Shown here in pieces: positions 51,419 to 60,809 of a DNA stretch of 64,000 nucleotides. Position numbers and translations under genes: made by a program. The notes beneath the pieces are model-generated. The model ran no database searches. It saw only the letters and a program-made list of their open reading frames with translations, and had not been told where the DNA came from. Numbering within the stretch: position 1 is the stretch's first letter; the number at the start of each line of letters is the position of its first letter. Origin of the DNA: CAYUYV01 sp964561475 (GTDB lineage Bacteria > Pseudomonadota > Alphaproteobacteria > JAJFIK01); NCBI GenBank assembly GCA_964561475.1, contig CAZLPU010000003.1, positions 1-64,000 on the forward strand, in the 5' to 3' direction.

Positions 51419-53347
51419 TTATCTGGATGCAAACCGTTGGGACGGTGCATCGATGGACCGGTAGACCGGCCAGTCCCCGCCAGCCAGGGCATCCAGGGAG
51501 GGGGTGGGCTGTCCGAGCACGGAACGGTAGATCCAGAAGGATGCCAGGACATGCTCGACATAGGTCCGGGTCTCCCGTACGGGAATGCTTTCCACGAACA
51601 GGAGCGGGTCGCCGTCATACTTCACGGAACTGAGCCAGCGGTTGAGGTTGCCCGGTCCGGCATTGTAGGCGCACAGGAACTTCATCAGGTTGCCGGCGGG
51701 ATCCATCCGGCCCATCAGGGCATTCGTGTAGTTCTGGGCGAGGTCCAGATTGAGCCCCGGCTGGAACAGCGCATCCCGGCCCGCGCCCCGGAAGCGTGAG
51801 TCGCCGCTGATATGAAGGGCCGTGGCGGGCATGATCTGCATGAGGCCCCTGGCGCCCGCATGGCTTTGGGCATGGGCCTGGAACTTGCTCTCCCGGCGCA
51901 TCATGGCATAGATCAGTGCACGGTCCACCTGCCAGCCGCTGTCCGGTTCATAGACCGGCACCGGGTAGAGGCCCGCTTCCAGGCCTTCGGCATTGCTGTT
52001 GGTGGCGACCTTCCATTCCACATGGGCCAGCCGCAGGGCCCGGGCGAGGCCCAGCAGGGCATAGTCGTTTTCGGCATCGAAACGGCCATGGGCCCAGGCC
52101 AGTTCCTGGGTCGCATCCTCGATCCGGCCGACCTGGGTCAGGGCCACGGCCCGGGAGACGCCCTTGTCCGCCTTCAACTGTTCGAAGGCGGATGGTGTCA
52201 GGAGCGGTGCGCGGCGGCGGGGCAGGGCGGACTTGCCGAGCTGGCGGCGGGCAAGCTGGCCATAAAACGTATCCGGATGATCCGAGGCCAGACGCAGCAT
52301 GGGGACCACCTGCTCTGGTTCCCGGATTGCCAGGAACGCCCGGGCGGCCCAGTAGGCTCCGGCGGCGCGGGAATCCGCATCCAGGTGACGGGCCTTGGCC
52401 ACGGCCTCGAAATGGTCGGCGGACAGACGGTGATACCCCTGACGCCAAGCGGCAAGGCCTGCGGTCCAGTCGGCCATGGGCACCGCGTCCCGGGCCTCAT
52501 TGGCCACTTCCTTGGCCAGGAGCAGGGCTTTGTCGTCCACCTGCTCCATGTAATAGGACCGGGCGATCCAGCTGCGAATGCGGTTGTATTCCACGGAGGT
52601 CAGTTTGGCGCGGATGTCCGGACGCTCGATATAGGCGATGGACTGGCTGGGCCGTTCCCGGCGCAGGAAGGAACTGACCTGGCGCTCGATGTCGCGCACT
52701 GCGTCCCGCTGGCTGGCGGAGCGGGCGGGATTGTGGACTTCAAAGGCCGTGCGGTCCCGGCGGGCGTGGCGCCATTTCTTGCGGTGGGCGGAGCGGGGGG
52801 AAGCGGCGCTGTCCGGGCGTTTGCGCTGGGCGAGGTTGTAGATGCGGTCCGCTTCCGGATGGTCCGCATAGCGTTGCATCCACTCGGCGAGTTCGGCGTA
52901 GCTGGAACGGTAGGCAGTGGGGTGCATGTACCGTTGAAACTGGACATAGCCCATGAGCACCGGGTTGCTGATCTTGTTGATCAGCTTGTCGGCCCGGTTC
53001 CAGTTGCCGCTCTCCTGGAGGCGGAAAATCTGCTGATACCGGGTCACATCCGCGCGCTTGAGGACCTTGATGAAGTCCTCGGGCAGCGCGAGGTCCTGGG
53101 GGTTGGATCCCAGGCGCGCGCTCTGGATGCTGTCCTGGGCGGCGGCTGGTGCCGGGCTCACGGCGGAGACCACGCCGACAATGCCGGTGAGGACGAGGCC
53201 CGAGAGGGCGAGCATGGTCAGCGCAACCCGGACGGCCCGCGCGGCGCCAGCGCCCGCTTTGGAGGGGGACTGGGAGGACCGGGATGGGCCGCACCAAAGA
53301 CGGAGTCGCCCGGCCCGGGGCCGCGCGTATCCAGAAACACCTGACAT
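51419..53347 (-). CDS. Soluble lytic murein transglycosylase (Slt70-like)
   Basis: 642-residue periplasmic peptidoglycan-cleaving enzyme. A basic N-terminus of about 40 residues leads to a signal helix (VALTMLALSGLVLTGIVGVVSAVSPAPAAAQ). An alpha-superhelical ring domain (about 90-460) carries TPR-like repeats, and the C-terminal SLT domain (about 475-620) has the catalytic glutamate in MRRESKFQAHAQSHAGARGLMQIMPATA, then AYNAGPGNLNRWL. ATG 53347 is chosen; an in-frame extension of 55 residues upstream lacks family features. It likely remodels cell wall during growth or secretion-system assembly. Confidence 0.95.
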   Translation of the reverse strand: MSGVSGYARPRAGRLRLWCGPSRSSQSPSKAGAGAARAVRVALTMLALSGLVLTGIVGVVSAVSPAPAAAQDSIQSARLGSNPQDLALPEDFIKVLKRADVTRYQQIFRLQESGNWNRADKLINKISNPVLMGYVQFQRYMHPTAYRSSYAELAEWMQRYADHPEADRIYNLAQRKRPDSAASPRSAHRKKWRHARRDRTAFEVHNPARSASQRDAVRDIERQVSSFLRRERPSQSIAYIERPDIRAKLTSVEYNRIRSWIARSYYMEQVDDKALLLAKEVANEARDAVPMADWTAGLAAWRQGYHRLSADHFEAVAKARHLDADSRAAGAYWAARAFLAIREPEQVVPMLRLASDHPDTFYGQLARRQLGKSALPRRRAPLLTPSAFEQLKADKGVSRAVALTQVGRIEDATQELAWAHGRFDAENDYALLGLARALRLAHVEWKVATNSNAEGLEAGLYPVPVYEPDSGWQVDRALIYAMMRRESKFQAHAQSHAGARGLMQIMPATALHISGDSRFRGAGRDALFQPGLNLDLAQNYTNALMGRMDPAGNLMKFLCAYNAGPGNLNRWLSSVKYDGDPLLFVESIPVRETRTYVEHVLASFWIYRSVLGQPTPSLDALAGGDWPVYRSIDAPSQRFASR

Positions 53348-53579
53348 GATCACCCCAAAAAGGCTCAACGAAACTGGTACTGATCCATCGGTGCGGTGGC
53401 CCGACCCCCTAACGCCCCTGCACGCGACCTGTCGATACTTACCCCCTGACCCGTTAGCCAGCAAGTCGCGGACCGTTTGAGGGGCTGAGCGGGTGGAAAA
53501 GGCGGGCGGCATGGTCGGAGCACAGGGAGTGTGCTATCGCAGGTCCTAAACATTTTCACAGCTTCCTTTGGAGACAGTC

Positions 53580-54008
53580 ATGGGATCCAAGAACGGCATT
53601 CGGGCCGTCGCTTTTGCAGTCACGGTCACCCTCGTTGCCGGTGCGGGACTCGGCATGGCCCCCGGTTTGAGCCGGGCGGCGGCTATGGAACGCACCGTGG
53701 ATCTGGACGGCAATGGTGACGGCAAGGTTCACCTGGAAGAAGTACTGGCCACCCAACAGGCTGCCTTTCAGCGCATGGACACGGACGCGAGCGGCACTGT
53801 GGATCGGGAAGAATACACCGTGGAGAAGGGCGGCTCCCTGCGCCTGCTCGACCGCTCGATTTTCCGGAGTTTCGATGGCAACCGGGACGGGCTCATCTCC
53901 GCGGTGGAGTGGGACGGCTACTACACCAAGGCCTTCGAGGCGATCGACCAGGATGGGGATCGGCTTGTGACCATCGAGGATTCCGGCCGGCTCTACCCCC
54001 TTTATTGA
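53580..54008 (+). CDS. Secreted EF-hand protein
   Basis: 142-residue exported protein with a signal peptide (GIRAVAFAVTVTLVAGAGLGMAPGLSRAAA) and four calcium-binding-loop-like segments: VDLDGNGDGKVHLEE, MDTDASGTVDREEY, FDGNRDGLISAVEW and IDQDGDRLVTIED. All have acidic residues at the coordinating positions. ATG 53580 has GGAG seven bases upstream. It is probably a periplasmic calcium-binding protein. It stands between the divergently oriented transglycosylase gene and the convergent UDG gene. Confidence 0.88.
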   Translation: MGSKNGIRAVAFAVTVTLVAGAGLGMAPGLSRAAAMERTVDLDGNGDGKVHLEEVLATQQAAFQRMDTDASGTVDREEYTVEKGGSLRLLDRSIFRSFDGNRDGLISAVEWDGYYTKAFEAIDQDGDRLVTIEDSGRLYPLY

Positions 54009-54069
54009 TCGAAAGTGATGGGCTGGCTGAGGGGTGAGCCTGGCGCGAGCGTGCAAGGCCAACGGCGTT

Positions 54070-54936
54070 CTAACCCGCCGTTTCCTCCAGTCGGGCCTTG
54101 AGGGTCAGCAGGTCTGCCCAGGCCATGCGTTTGGCGATGGGCGTGCGCAGCAGATAGGCCGGGTGGTAAGTGGCGATCACCGGCACCTGGAGGGCGCCAT
54201 AGGTGCGCTCATGCCACTGGCCGCGCAGGCGTCCCATGGGATCTTCCCGGCCGAGCAGATGCTGGGCCGCCGTTCCGCCCAAGGCCATCACCGCTTTGGG
54301 GGCCAGCAATTCGATATGCCGCTCGAGAAAGGGCAGGCACATCTGGATTTCGGTCAATTCCGGCTTGCGGTTCAGGGGCGGGCGCCAGGGCAGGATATTG
54401 GCAATCCGGGTTGTGCTCCGGTCCCGCCCGATGGCCTCCAGCATCCGGTCCAGAAGCTTGCCGCTACGGCCCACAAAGGGCAGCCCGATCCGGTCCTCTT
54501 CCTGGCCGGGGGCCTCCCCGACGATCATCAGATCCGCATCCGCCGCACCGTCGGCGAACACGAGATTGCGCGCCCGGGCCTTGAGGGGGCATTGCTCAAA
54601 GCCGTCCAGGGCCGCGCGCAGGGCGTCCAGGGATTGAGCGGACGCGGCCAGCCCCCGGGCGGTGCCCACAAGGTCGGGCGAGGCCTCCTCGATCAGCCCC
54701 CGCCCCTTGGGCAGGGGCGCGGCCTTGCTGCCGGGCTGGGCTTTTCCCTCTTGCCCCGTTCCCGTTGGTGAGGGCGGGCGTGCGCTCAGGTGCCGCAGAC
54801 CGACCGGGTCCGGGCCGGTGATTTCATCCACGCCCATGGCCCGGTACCAGGCCAAAAGCGCCCGCAACGCCTCGTCCTGACCGGATGGATCCGAGGGATT
54901 GGCGCCGGAGGGCTGGGATGGGGGAGGCGTGGTCAT
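54070..54936 (-). CDS. Uracil-DNA glycosylase, family 4-like
   Basis: 288-residue base-excision repair enzyme. Core motifs: LMIVGEAPGQEEDRIGLPFVGRSGKLLDRML (uracil-binding, GEAPG), ANILPWRPPLNRKPELTEIQMCLPFLERH, and ATYHPAYLLRTPIAKRMAW (catalytic-loop His). Cysteines possibly ligating an Fe-S cluster are in FEQCPL and QMCLPF. The KRRIH-type loop of UdgX is absent. An N-terminal 105-residue extension, Pro/Ser/Gly-rich in places, is longer than in most homologs. Its end faces the EF-hand gene. Confidence 0.92.
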   Translation of the reverse strand: MTTPPPSQPSGANPSDPSGQDEALRALLAWYRAMGVDEITGPDPVGLRHLSARPPSPTGTGQEGKAQPGSKAAPLPKGRGLIEEASPDLVGTARGLAASAQSLDALRAALDGFEQCPLKARARNLVFADGAADADLMIVGEAPGQEEDRIGLPFVGRSGKLLDRMLEAIGRDRSTTRIANILPWRPPLNRKPELTEIQMCLPFLERHIELLAPKAVMALGGTAAQHLLGREDPMGRLRGQWHERTYGALQVPVIATYHPAYLLRTPIAKRMAWADLLTLKARLEETAG

Positions 54937-55371
54937 GGATCGGTGTGCCGGAGCTTTTGTTTGTCGGGTGGCCGGGGTGTGACGGGTGGATGAGGAGCAT
55001 CACATGAATGGTGTGCAGGCTGCTGGCGGAGCACCCGTCCCGGCCTGGAACACCCGCCCGCCGGGAGGGCGTCGGCCACAAGAGAGACATCTCCTCCCGA
55101 GGCTCTATTATAGGGTCTTTCAGGCCTGGACGGCTATGACTGCGCAGGCCTGATGCTGGTCGAGTGCGTCCCAAACGTCCAGGGCAACGCCTGGGAGACC
55201 CTTGGTTCTGCCGAAGGTCCCTATCTTTGGGACCATGACCGGTCTTTAGAATTTGTCAGAATGGGAGACCATCGGGCACATTGACCCCAAACGCGGGCTG
55301 GTTTCGGCTTTGAGGATCTGGAGCGGGTCTGGCTGGGCTGCAGGATGGTTGGACAGTACGGGGAGACGGGA
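54937..55371. other. 435-bp divergent intergenic region between UDG and ETF-QO genes
   Basis: No gene is seen. A TATTATA stretch at about 55105 could be a -10 element, without a matching -35. A hairpin GGTCCC/GGGACC (55216-55221 and 55229-55234, loop of seven bases) lies in the probable ETF-QO leader. Confidence 0.45.
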
Positions 55372-57030
55372 ATGGAACGCGAAGCGATGGAATATGATGT
55401 TGTGATCGTTGGCGGGGGTCCGGCGGGCCTGTCAGCAGCGATCCAGCTCAAGAAGCTCTGCGCCGAAGCGGGCGTGGACTATTCCGTGGCGGTTCTGGAG
55501 AAGGGCTCGGAAGTGGGCGCCCACATTCTCTCCGGCGTGGTGATGGACCCGATCGCCCTCAACGAACTGATCCCGGACTGGAAGGATAAGGGCTGTCCCC
55601 TCACCGTGCCCGTGACCGAGGACCAGTTCCTGCTGCTGACGGAAAAAGGCGGGTTCAAGTTCCCCAATTTCCTGTTCCCGCCCTTCATGCACAACCACGG
55701 CAATTACACCGGCTCCCTGGCCAATGTGACCCGCTGGCTGGGCACCCAGGCCGAGGAAATGGGCGTGGAGATCTATCCGGGCTTTGCCTGTTCGGAAGTG
55801 GTCTACCACGATGACGGCTCGGTCAAAGGCGTGGCCACAGGGGATTTCGGTGTCTCGGCCGACGGCAGCCACAAGGACGGCTACACTCCGGGCATTGAGC
55901 TGCACGCCAAATACACCCTGTTCGCCGAAGGGGCCCACGGCTCCCTCACCAAAGGGCTGAAGCGACAGTTCGGCCTGGATAATGACAGTGAGCCCCAGAA
56001 ATACGGCCTGGGCGTGAAGGAAGTCTGGGAAATCGATCCGGCAAAGCACAAGCCGGGTCTGGTGGTGCACACCCTGGGCTGGCCCCTGGATGACGAGACC
56101 GGTGGCGGCTCCTGGATGTATCATATCGAGGACAACCAGGTGTCCATTGGGTTCGTGGTGCACCTGAACTACAAAAATCCCTACCTCTCCCCCTTCGAGG
56201 AATTCCAGCGGTTCAAGACCCACCCCAAAGTCCGCCACTATCTGGAGGGCGGCAAGCGGATCGCCTATGGCGGACGGGCCCTCACCGAGGGGGGCTTCCA
56301 GTCGGTGCCGAAACTGACCTTCCCGGGCGGAGCCCTGATCGGCTGTTCGGCGGGCTTCGTGAACGTGCCCCGGATCAAGGGCAGCCATAACGCCATGAAG
56401 ACCGGAATGCTCGGCGCCGAGGCCGTGTTCGAGGCGCTCCAGGAAGGCCGGGCCAGTGACGAACTGGTGGCGTATACTGAGAAATACAAGAAGAGCCACG
56501 TCTACAAGGATCTGAAGCTTGTGCGCAACGTCAAGCCGCTTCTGTCGAAGCTGGGCCTGACCCTGGGCATGCCCTTCTACGGTCTCGATATGTGGACGAA
56601 CTATCTGTTCGGTTTTTCCTTCTTCGGCACCCTGGGCCATGGCAAGCCCGACCACGCCACCCTGCGCAAGGCCTCCGAAAGCAAGCCCATCGAATACCCC
56701 AAGCCCGACGGGGTCATCTCCTTCGACCGTCTGTCCTCGGTGTTTTTGTCCAACACCTACCACGAGGAAAATCAGCCGGTGCACCTGACCCTGAAGAACG
56801 TGGAGATTCCCGTCGGCACGAACCTGCCGGAGTATGCAGGCCCCTCCCAGCGGTACTGCCCGGCTGCCGTCTACGAATTCGTCTACGACAATGAGGGCAA
56901 GAACCCGAAATTCGTCATCAATTCCCAGAATTGCGTTCACTGCAAAACCTGCGATATCAAGGACCCAAGTCAGAACATTCACTGGGTGGTGCCTGAGGGG
57001 GGCGGTGGTCCCAACTATCCCAATATGTGA
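55372..57030 (+). CDS. Electron transfer flavoprotein-ubiquinone oxidoreductase
   Basis: 552-residue membrane-associated FAD and [4Fe-4S] enzyme that passes electrons from ETF (fatty-acid and amino-acid oxidation) to ubiquinone. The FAD-binding motif is DVVIVGGGPAGLSAAIQLKK (residues 8-27), and EVGAHILSGVVMDP is the usual ETF-QO sequence. The membrane/quinone segment is around residues 110-130 and 380-440 (LPF/WTNYLFGFSFF). The cluster ligands are CVHCKTCDIKDPSQNIHW near the C-terminus. ATG 55372 is preceded by GGGGAGACGGGA. The etfAB genes are not in the window. Confidence 0.97.
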   Translation: MEREAMEYDVVIVGGGPAGLSAAIQLKKLCAEAGVDYSVAVLEKGSEVGAHILSGVVMDPIALNELIPDWKDKGCPLTVPVTEDQFLLLTEKGGFKFPNFLFPPFMHNHGNYTGSLANVTRWLGTQAEEMGVEIYPGFACSEVVYHDDGSVKGVATGDFGVSADGSHKDGYTPGIELHAKYTLFAEGAHGSLTKGLKRQFGLDNDSEPQKYGLGVKEVWEIDPAKHKPGLVVHTLGWPLDDETGGGSWMYHIEDNQVSIGFVVHLNYKNPYLSPFEEFQRFKTHPKVRHYLEGGKRIAYGGRALTEGGFQSVPKLTFPGGALIGCSAGFVNVPRIKGSHNAMKTGMLGAEAVFEALQEGRASDELVAYTEKYKKSHVYKDLKLVRNVKPLLSKLGLTLGMPFYGLDMWTNYLFGFSFFGTLGHGKPDHATLRKASESKPIEYPKPDGVISFDRLSSVFLSNTYHEENQPVHLTLKNVEIPVGTNLPEYAGPSQRYCPAAVYEFVYDNEGKNPKFVINSQNCVHCKTCDIKDPSQNIHWVVPEGGGGPNYPNM

Positions 57031-57166
57031 CACTGCTCCTGTACATCCGTGACAGGGCCGGTCCGATCATCCGGGCCGCCCTGGGCCGGATCCGACCCAC
57101 GGCATGGACGTCCGGCTTTGTTTCAGGTCCATGCCTCACTCTTTTCCTGAGTGCATTGGAGGCCGC

Positions 57167-59029
57167 GTGAAACGCTTCCCGCAGACCTGGCGCCTGACGC
57201 GGCTTCGGCGCGCAATCGACCAATTCATCCGTCGTCCGCAGATCCCGGGTCGGCCCATGATCGTGGCCGCCGTCGGCCTGTTCGCCCTGGGGCTTCAGGC
57301 CTGCACCAGCGTCGCACCGCAAGGCGGGCTCACGGGCACCGCCGGCCTCTTCGGGTCCTCGGATACGTTGTCCGGAAACTATCTGGCGGCCCGCCAGGCC
57401 GGGCGCAGCCAGGATACGGTGGCGGCGGCCCAGTATTACGCCCGGGCCCTGACCAAGCGCCCCCATGACCGGGACATTCTGGAGCGGGCGTTTCTCCTGG
57501 ATCTCAGCAGCGGACGGATCGACAGCGCCGTGTCCCTTGCGCGGCGGATTGTCGGCGTGCGTCCTGACGACCGGCTGGCGCGGCTGACCCTGGCGGTCAA
57601 TGCCCTTGAGGCCGGGGCAAACCGGGAAGCCCGCACCCATGTGGACAAGGCCGGTGACGGTCCGTTGACGGATCTCGTCAATCTGCTGATTGCCTCCTGG
57701 TCCTATGCGGGGGACGGGCGCACGGATCTGGCCATTGCCCGGCTCAGCGGTTTGGGTCAGGGCAGCGGTCTCAGCCTCTATCGCACTTACAACGCCGCCT
57801 TGATCTACGACATGATGGGCCAGCGGGCGAAGGCCCGGGCCCATTATGAGATGGCGATGGATCTGTCCGGCGGATCGAGCCTGCGGGTGGTCCAGGCCTA
57901 TGGCGGGTTCCTGGAACGGGCAGGCGAGGGGCGCCGGGCGGCCGCTCTCTACCGGGCTTTCCTGGACGAAATCGGCGGGCATCCCTCCATCGCGGCGGCA
58001 TTCTTCCGGGCCCAGTCCGGCGGCGTTGCCCCCCGGCTCCTGGCGGAAACCGCCCAGGACGGGGCGGCGGAGGCGATTTACGGTCTCGCGGGGGCTTTGG
58101 CGCGGGAGGAAGAGCGCGCCCTGGATCTGCCGATTGTCTATCTCCACCTGGTCCTTCATCTGCGGGACGACTTTCCCATCGCCCATTCCCTGCTGGCGGA
58201 CATTCTCGATAGTGCAGGGCGCCATGCGCTGGCGACCGAGGCCTATGGCAAGGTTCCCCGGTCCTCGCCCCTTTGGGCCAATGCCCGGATCCGGATTGCC
58301 CAGAACCTGAACCGGGACGAGCGCACCGCGGAGGCCATCGACATCCTCAAGGAAGTGATCGAGATCGCGCCTCAGAATGTGGACGTGATGGCCTCGATCG
58401 GCGACCTGTTTCAGTCCAATGAGAATTTCAGTGCGGCGGCGGAGTATTATGGTCGCGCCATCGCCCAGGTGGGGGACGAGCCGGCGCCGGGCCAGTGGAT
58501 CCTGTTCTACCACTACGGGATCGCCCTTGAGCGCTCGGGCCGATGGAGCGATGCGGAAAAGGCCTTGAAGAAGGCCCTGGACCTCCATCCGGACGAACCG
58601 TTCGTGCTCAACTATCTCGGATATTCCTGGATCGACCGGGGGGAAAACCTGGAAGAGGCCATGGCCATGATCCGCCGGGCCGTGAGCATCGAACCGGACA
58701 ACGGCTTCATCGTGGACAGCCTTGGCTGGGGCCTTTACCAGCTTGGCCGTTATGAAGACGCGGTGGGCTATCTGGAGCGTGCGGTTTCCCTGGAACCGTC
58801 GGACCCGGTGATCAACGATCATCTGGGTGATGCCTATTGGCGCACGGGACGGCGGATCGAGGCCCGGTTCCAATGGAACCACGCCCTGGACCGGGATCCG
58901 GAAGAGGACCTGGAGGCCCAGTTGCAGATCAAGCTGCTGGACGGTCCCGATGGACTGCCCTCCAGCGACAAGGATGATGGGGCGGGTTCGGATGGCCGTG
59001 GCGCCCAGGTCGCGGAGAATGGGTTATGA
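57167..59029 (+). CDS. TPR-repeat lipoprotein
   Basis: 620-residue tetratricopeptide protein. A lipobox LGLQAC (Cys46) follows a hydrophobic stretch from residue 31; GTG 57167 with TGGAGG upstream is used here, but ATG 57257 (residue 31) would give a classical short lipoprotein signal. About ten or more TPR-like helix pairs cover the mature part; those near the C-terminus (FVLNYLGYSWIDRGENLEEAMAMIRRAVSIEPDNGFIVDSLGWGLYQLGRYEDAVGYLERAV) are the clearest. It overlaps ispE by four bases (ATGA), so the two are translated together. The pairing with ispE is conserved in alphaproteobacteria; the role is unknown, possibly envelope assembly. Confidence 0.9.
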   Translation: MKRFPQTWRLTRLRRAIDQFIRRPQIPGRPMIVAAVGLFALGLQACTSVAPQGGLTGTAGLFGSSDTLSGNYLAARQAGRSQDTVAAAQYYARALTKRPHDRDILERAFLLDLSSGRIDSAVSLARRIVGVRPDDRLARLTLAVNALEAGANREARTHVDKAGDGPLTDLVNLLIASWSYAGDGRTDLAIARLSGLGQGSGLSLYRTYNAALIYDMMGQRAKARAHYEMAMDLSGGSSLRVVQAYGGFLERAGEGRRAAALYRAFLDEIGGHPSIAAAFFRAQSGGVAPRLLAETAQDGAAEAIYGLAGALAREEERALDLPIVYLHLVLHLRDDFPIAHSLLADILDSAGRHALATEAYGKVPRSSPLWANARIRIAQNLNRDERTAEAIDILKEVIEIAPQNVDVMASIGDLFQSNENFSAAAEYYGRAIAQVGDEPAPGQWILFYHYGIALERSGRWSDAEKALKKALDLHPDEPFVLNYLGYSWIDRGENLEEAMAMIRRAVSIEPDNGFIVDSLGWGLYQLGRYEDAVGYLERAVSLEPSDPVINDHLGDAYWRTGRRIEARFQWNHALDRDPEEDLEAQLQIKLLDGPDGLPSSDKDDGAGSDGRGAQVAENGL

Positions 59030-59973
59030 GCCTGTCCCTGTTTGCGCCCGCCAAGGTCAATCTGTTTCTGCATGTCATCAGCCGCCGGAGTGACGGCTAT
59101 CACGAACTGGAAAGCCTGATCGTCTTTGTCGATGTCGGCGACCGGCTGTCGATCGTGCCCGGTGGCGCTTTCGATGTGGTGATCGACGGACCCTTCGCGG
59201 ACACCCTGGCCGATGAGCCCGTGAGCGACAATCTTGTGCACCGCGCGGGCCGTCTCCTGATGGCCAGAAGCGGCCACGCCAGAGTGGATGGGGTCGGCGG
59301 CTCCGGTTCGAAAACCGCTGCGCTGCCCGGCGGGGTCCTCAGGCTGGAGAAGAATCTGCCGGTGGCGGCGGGTCTGGGTGGCGGCTCGGCCGATGCGGCC
59401 GCTGCCCTCCGGCTTTTGAAGGACCACTGGTCGATCAGTCTTCCGGAGAAGGACCTTCACGAGATGGGTCTGTCCCTTGGGGCGGACATTCCGGTCTGCC
59501 TGGAATCCCGCCCGGCCTTTGTCACGGGGATTGGCGAGACCATCGAACCTGCCCCGGCACTGCCGGAGATCTGGGCGGTGCTGGTGAATTCAGGCACCCC
59601 GGTCCCCACGGGAAAGGTGTTCAAAGGCCTGGACCCGGAGCGGCTCGCGGGCAAGCCCGGGCCGGGGGTCGCGCCGGAAGCGTTCCGGGAGACCGGTGAT
59701 CTGGTGAAGGCCCTGGCGCACACCCGCAATGATCTTGAAGCATCCGCCCTGAAGGTGGCCCCGGATATCGCCGACGTGCTGGCCCTGATCGCGCGCCAGT
59801 CCGGGTGTGCCCTGGCCCGGATGTCCGGCAGCGGCGGAACCTGCTTCGGGCTGTTTCCCACCCAAACGGAGGCCCTGGCGGCGGTGGAGGGGATCACCCA
59901 GACCCAGCCCGGCTGGTGGGCGAAAGCGGGCCGGATCCTGAACGGGGCGCCGCAGATCACGAAGACCGCCTGA
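59026..59973 (+). CDS. ispE: 4-diphosphocytidyl-2-C-methyl-D-erythritol kinase
   Basis: 315-residue GHMP kinase that phosphorylates CDP-ME in the MEP isoprenoid pathway. The start LFAPAKVNLFLHVISRRSDGYHELESL and the ATP-binding glycine-rich loop PVAAGLGGGSADAAAALRLL are standard, and the C-terminal MSGSGGTCFGLF motif is present. The ATG overlaps the stop codon of the upstream TPR lipoprotein gene. It works in the same pathway as ispH of this window. Confidence 0.97.
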   Translation: MSLSLFAPAKVNLFLHVISRRSDGYHELESLIVFVDVGDRLSIVPGGAFDVVIDGPFADTLADEPVSDNLVHRAGRLLMARSGHARVDGVGGSGSKTAALPGGVLRLEKNLPVAAGLGGGSADAAAALRLLKDHWSISLPEKDLHEMGLSLGADIPVCLESRPAFVTGIGETIEPAPALPEIWAVLVNSGTPVPTGKVFKGLDPERLAGKPGPGVAPEAFRETGDLVKALAHTRNDLEASALKVAPDIADVLALIARQSGCALARMSGSGGTCFGLFPTQTEALAAVEGITQTQPGWWAKAGRILNGAPQITKTA

Positions 59974-60067
59974 GGGGTCTTGCCGACATCAAGCATGGGT
60001 CCGGATCATGAGAGTGATGCCAGGGCAGACACGACAAACAGCAAACAACAGGCAGGGATGAACGGTC

Positions 60068-60688
60068 ATGGCCCTTGAAGTGATTGGCGCCGGTTTCGGG
60101 CGGACGGGAACAACGTCTCTCAAACTTGCTCTGGAACGGCTGGGGTTTGCTCCGTGCCACCACATGGGGGAGGTGATGGCGCACCCGGAGCAACTGCCCC
60201 ACTGGCAGGCCCTGGTTGACGGCAAGCCGGTGGATTGGGAGGTGGTGTTTCAGGGGTACCGGGCCAGTTGCGACTGGCCGTCCGCCTTCTTCTGGCGGGA
60301 GCTTGCCGAGGCTTATCCCGATGCGCCGGTGATCCTGAGTGTCCGCCCCATTGACAGCTGGTGGCAGAGCTTTTCCAACACCATCATGCAGCTTGTGAAG
60401 ACCGTGGACGAGGTGCCCGATCCCCATATTCGGGCCACGGTGGCCATGGGCGGGACGATTGTGGCCGAGCGGACATTCGCCAGTGCCATTGATGACGAGG
60501 CCGCAGCCCGCGCCGCCTTTCAGCGTCACATCGAGACCGTGAAGGCCGAGATCCCGCCGCAGCGGCTGCTTGTCTTTGATGTTGCGGAAGGGTGGGGGCC
60601 CCTTTGTGCTTTCCTGGGCAAGCCGGTGCCGGAAGAAGACTTTCCGCGTACTAATAGTACAGGCGAATTCTGGGCCATGATTGACTGA
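60068..60688 (+). CDS. Sulfotransferase family protein
   Basis: 206-residue sulfotransferase-fold protein, of the small Sulfotransfer_4-like group. The PAPS 5'-phosphosulfate loop is EVIGAGFGRTGTTSLKLALERLG at the N-terminus, and the 3'-phosphate motif is ILSVRPIDSWWQSF. Conserved PCHHMGEVM follows the first loop. No signal peptide. The acceptor cannot be predicted. The gene is an addition between ispE and the polyprenyl synthase gene relative to the usual alphaproteobacterial order. Confidence 0.88.
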   Translation: MALEVIGAGFGRTGTTSLKLALERLGFAPCHHMGEVMAHPEQLPHWQALVDGKPVDWEVVFQGYRASCDWPSAFFWRELAEAYPDAPVILSVRPIDSWWQSFSNTIMQLVKTVDEVPDPHIRATVAMGGTIVAERTFASAIDDEAAARAAFQRHIETVKAEIPPQRLLVFDVAEGWGPLCAFLGKPVPEEDFPRTNSTGEFWAMID

Positions 60689-60809
60689 CACCCGGTCTTT
60701 TCTCAATCGCTTCTTGCGTTTGCTTCACAATTGTGATTTGGCATGGTGTACTCGCCGAAAGGTGCGGTGTGTACTGCTGATTTCACGATTTGGGTGTTGG
60801 AGACCTATA

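Noticed and set aside
51812..53344. 510-codon plus-strand frame
   Set aside because: Antisense to the lytic transglycosylase, which shows a signal sequence and the SLT catalytic motif.
56957..58882. 641-codon minus-strand frame over the TPR lipoprotein
   Set aside because: Same reason: the plus strand carries clear TPRs, a lipobox and coupling to ispE.
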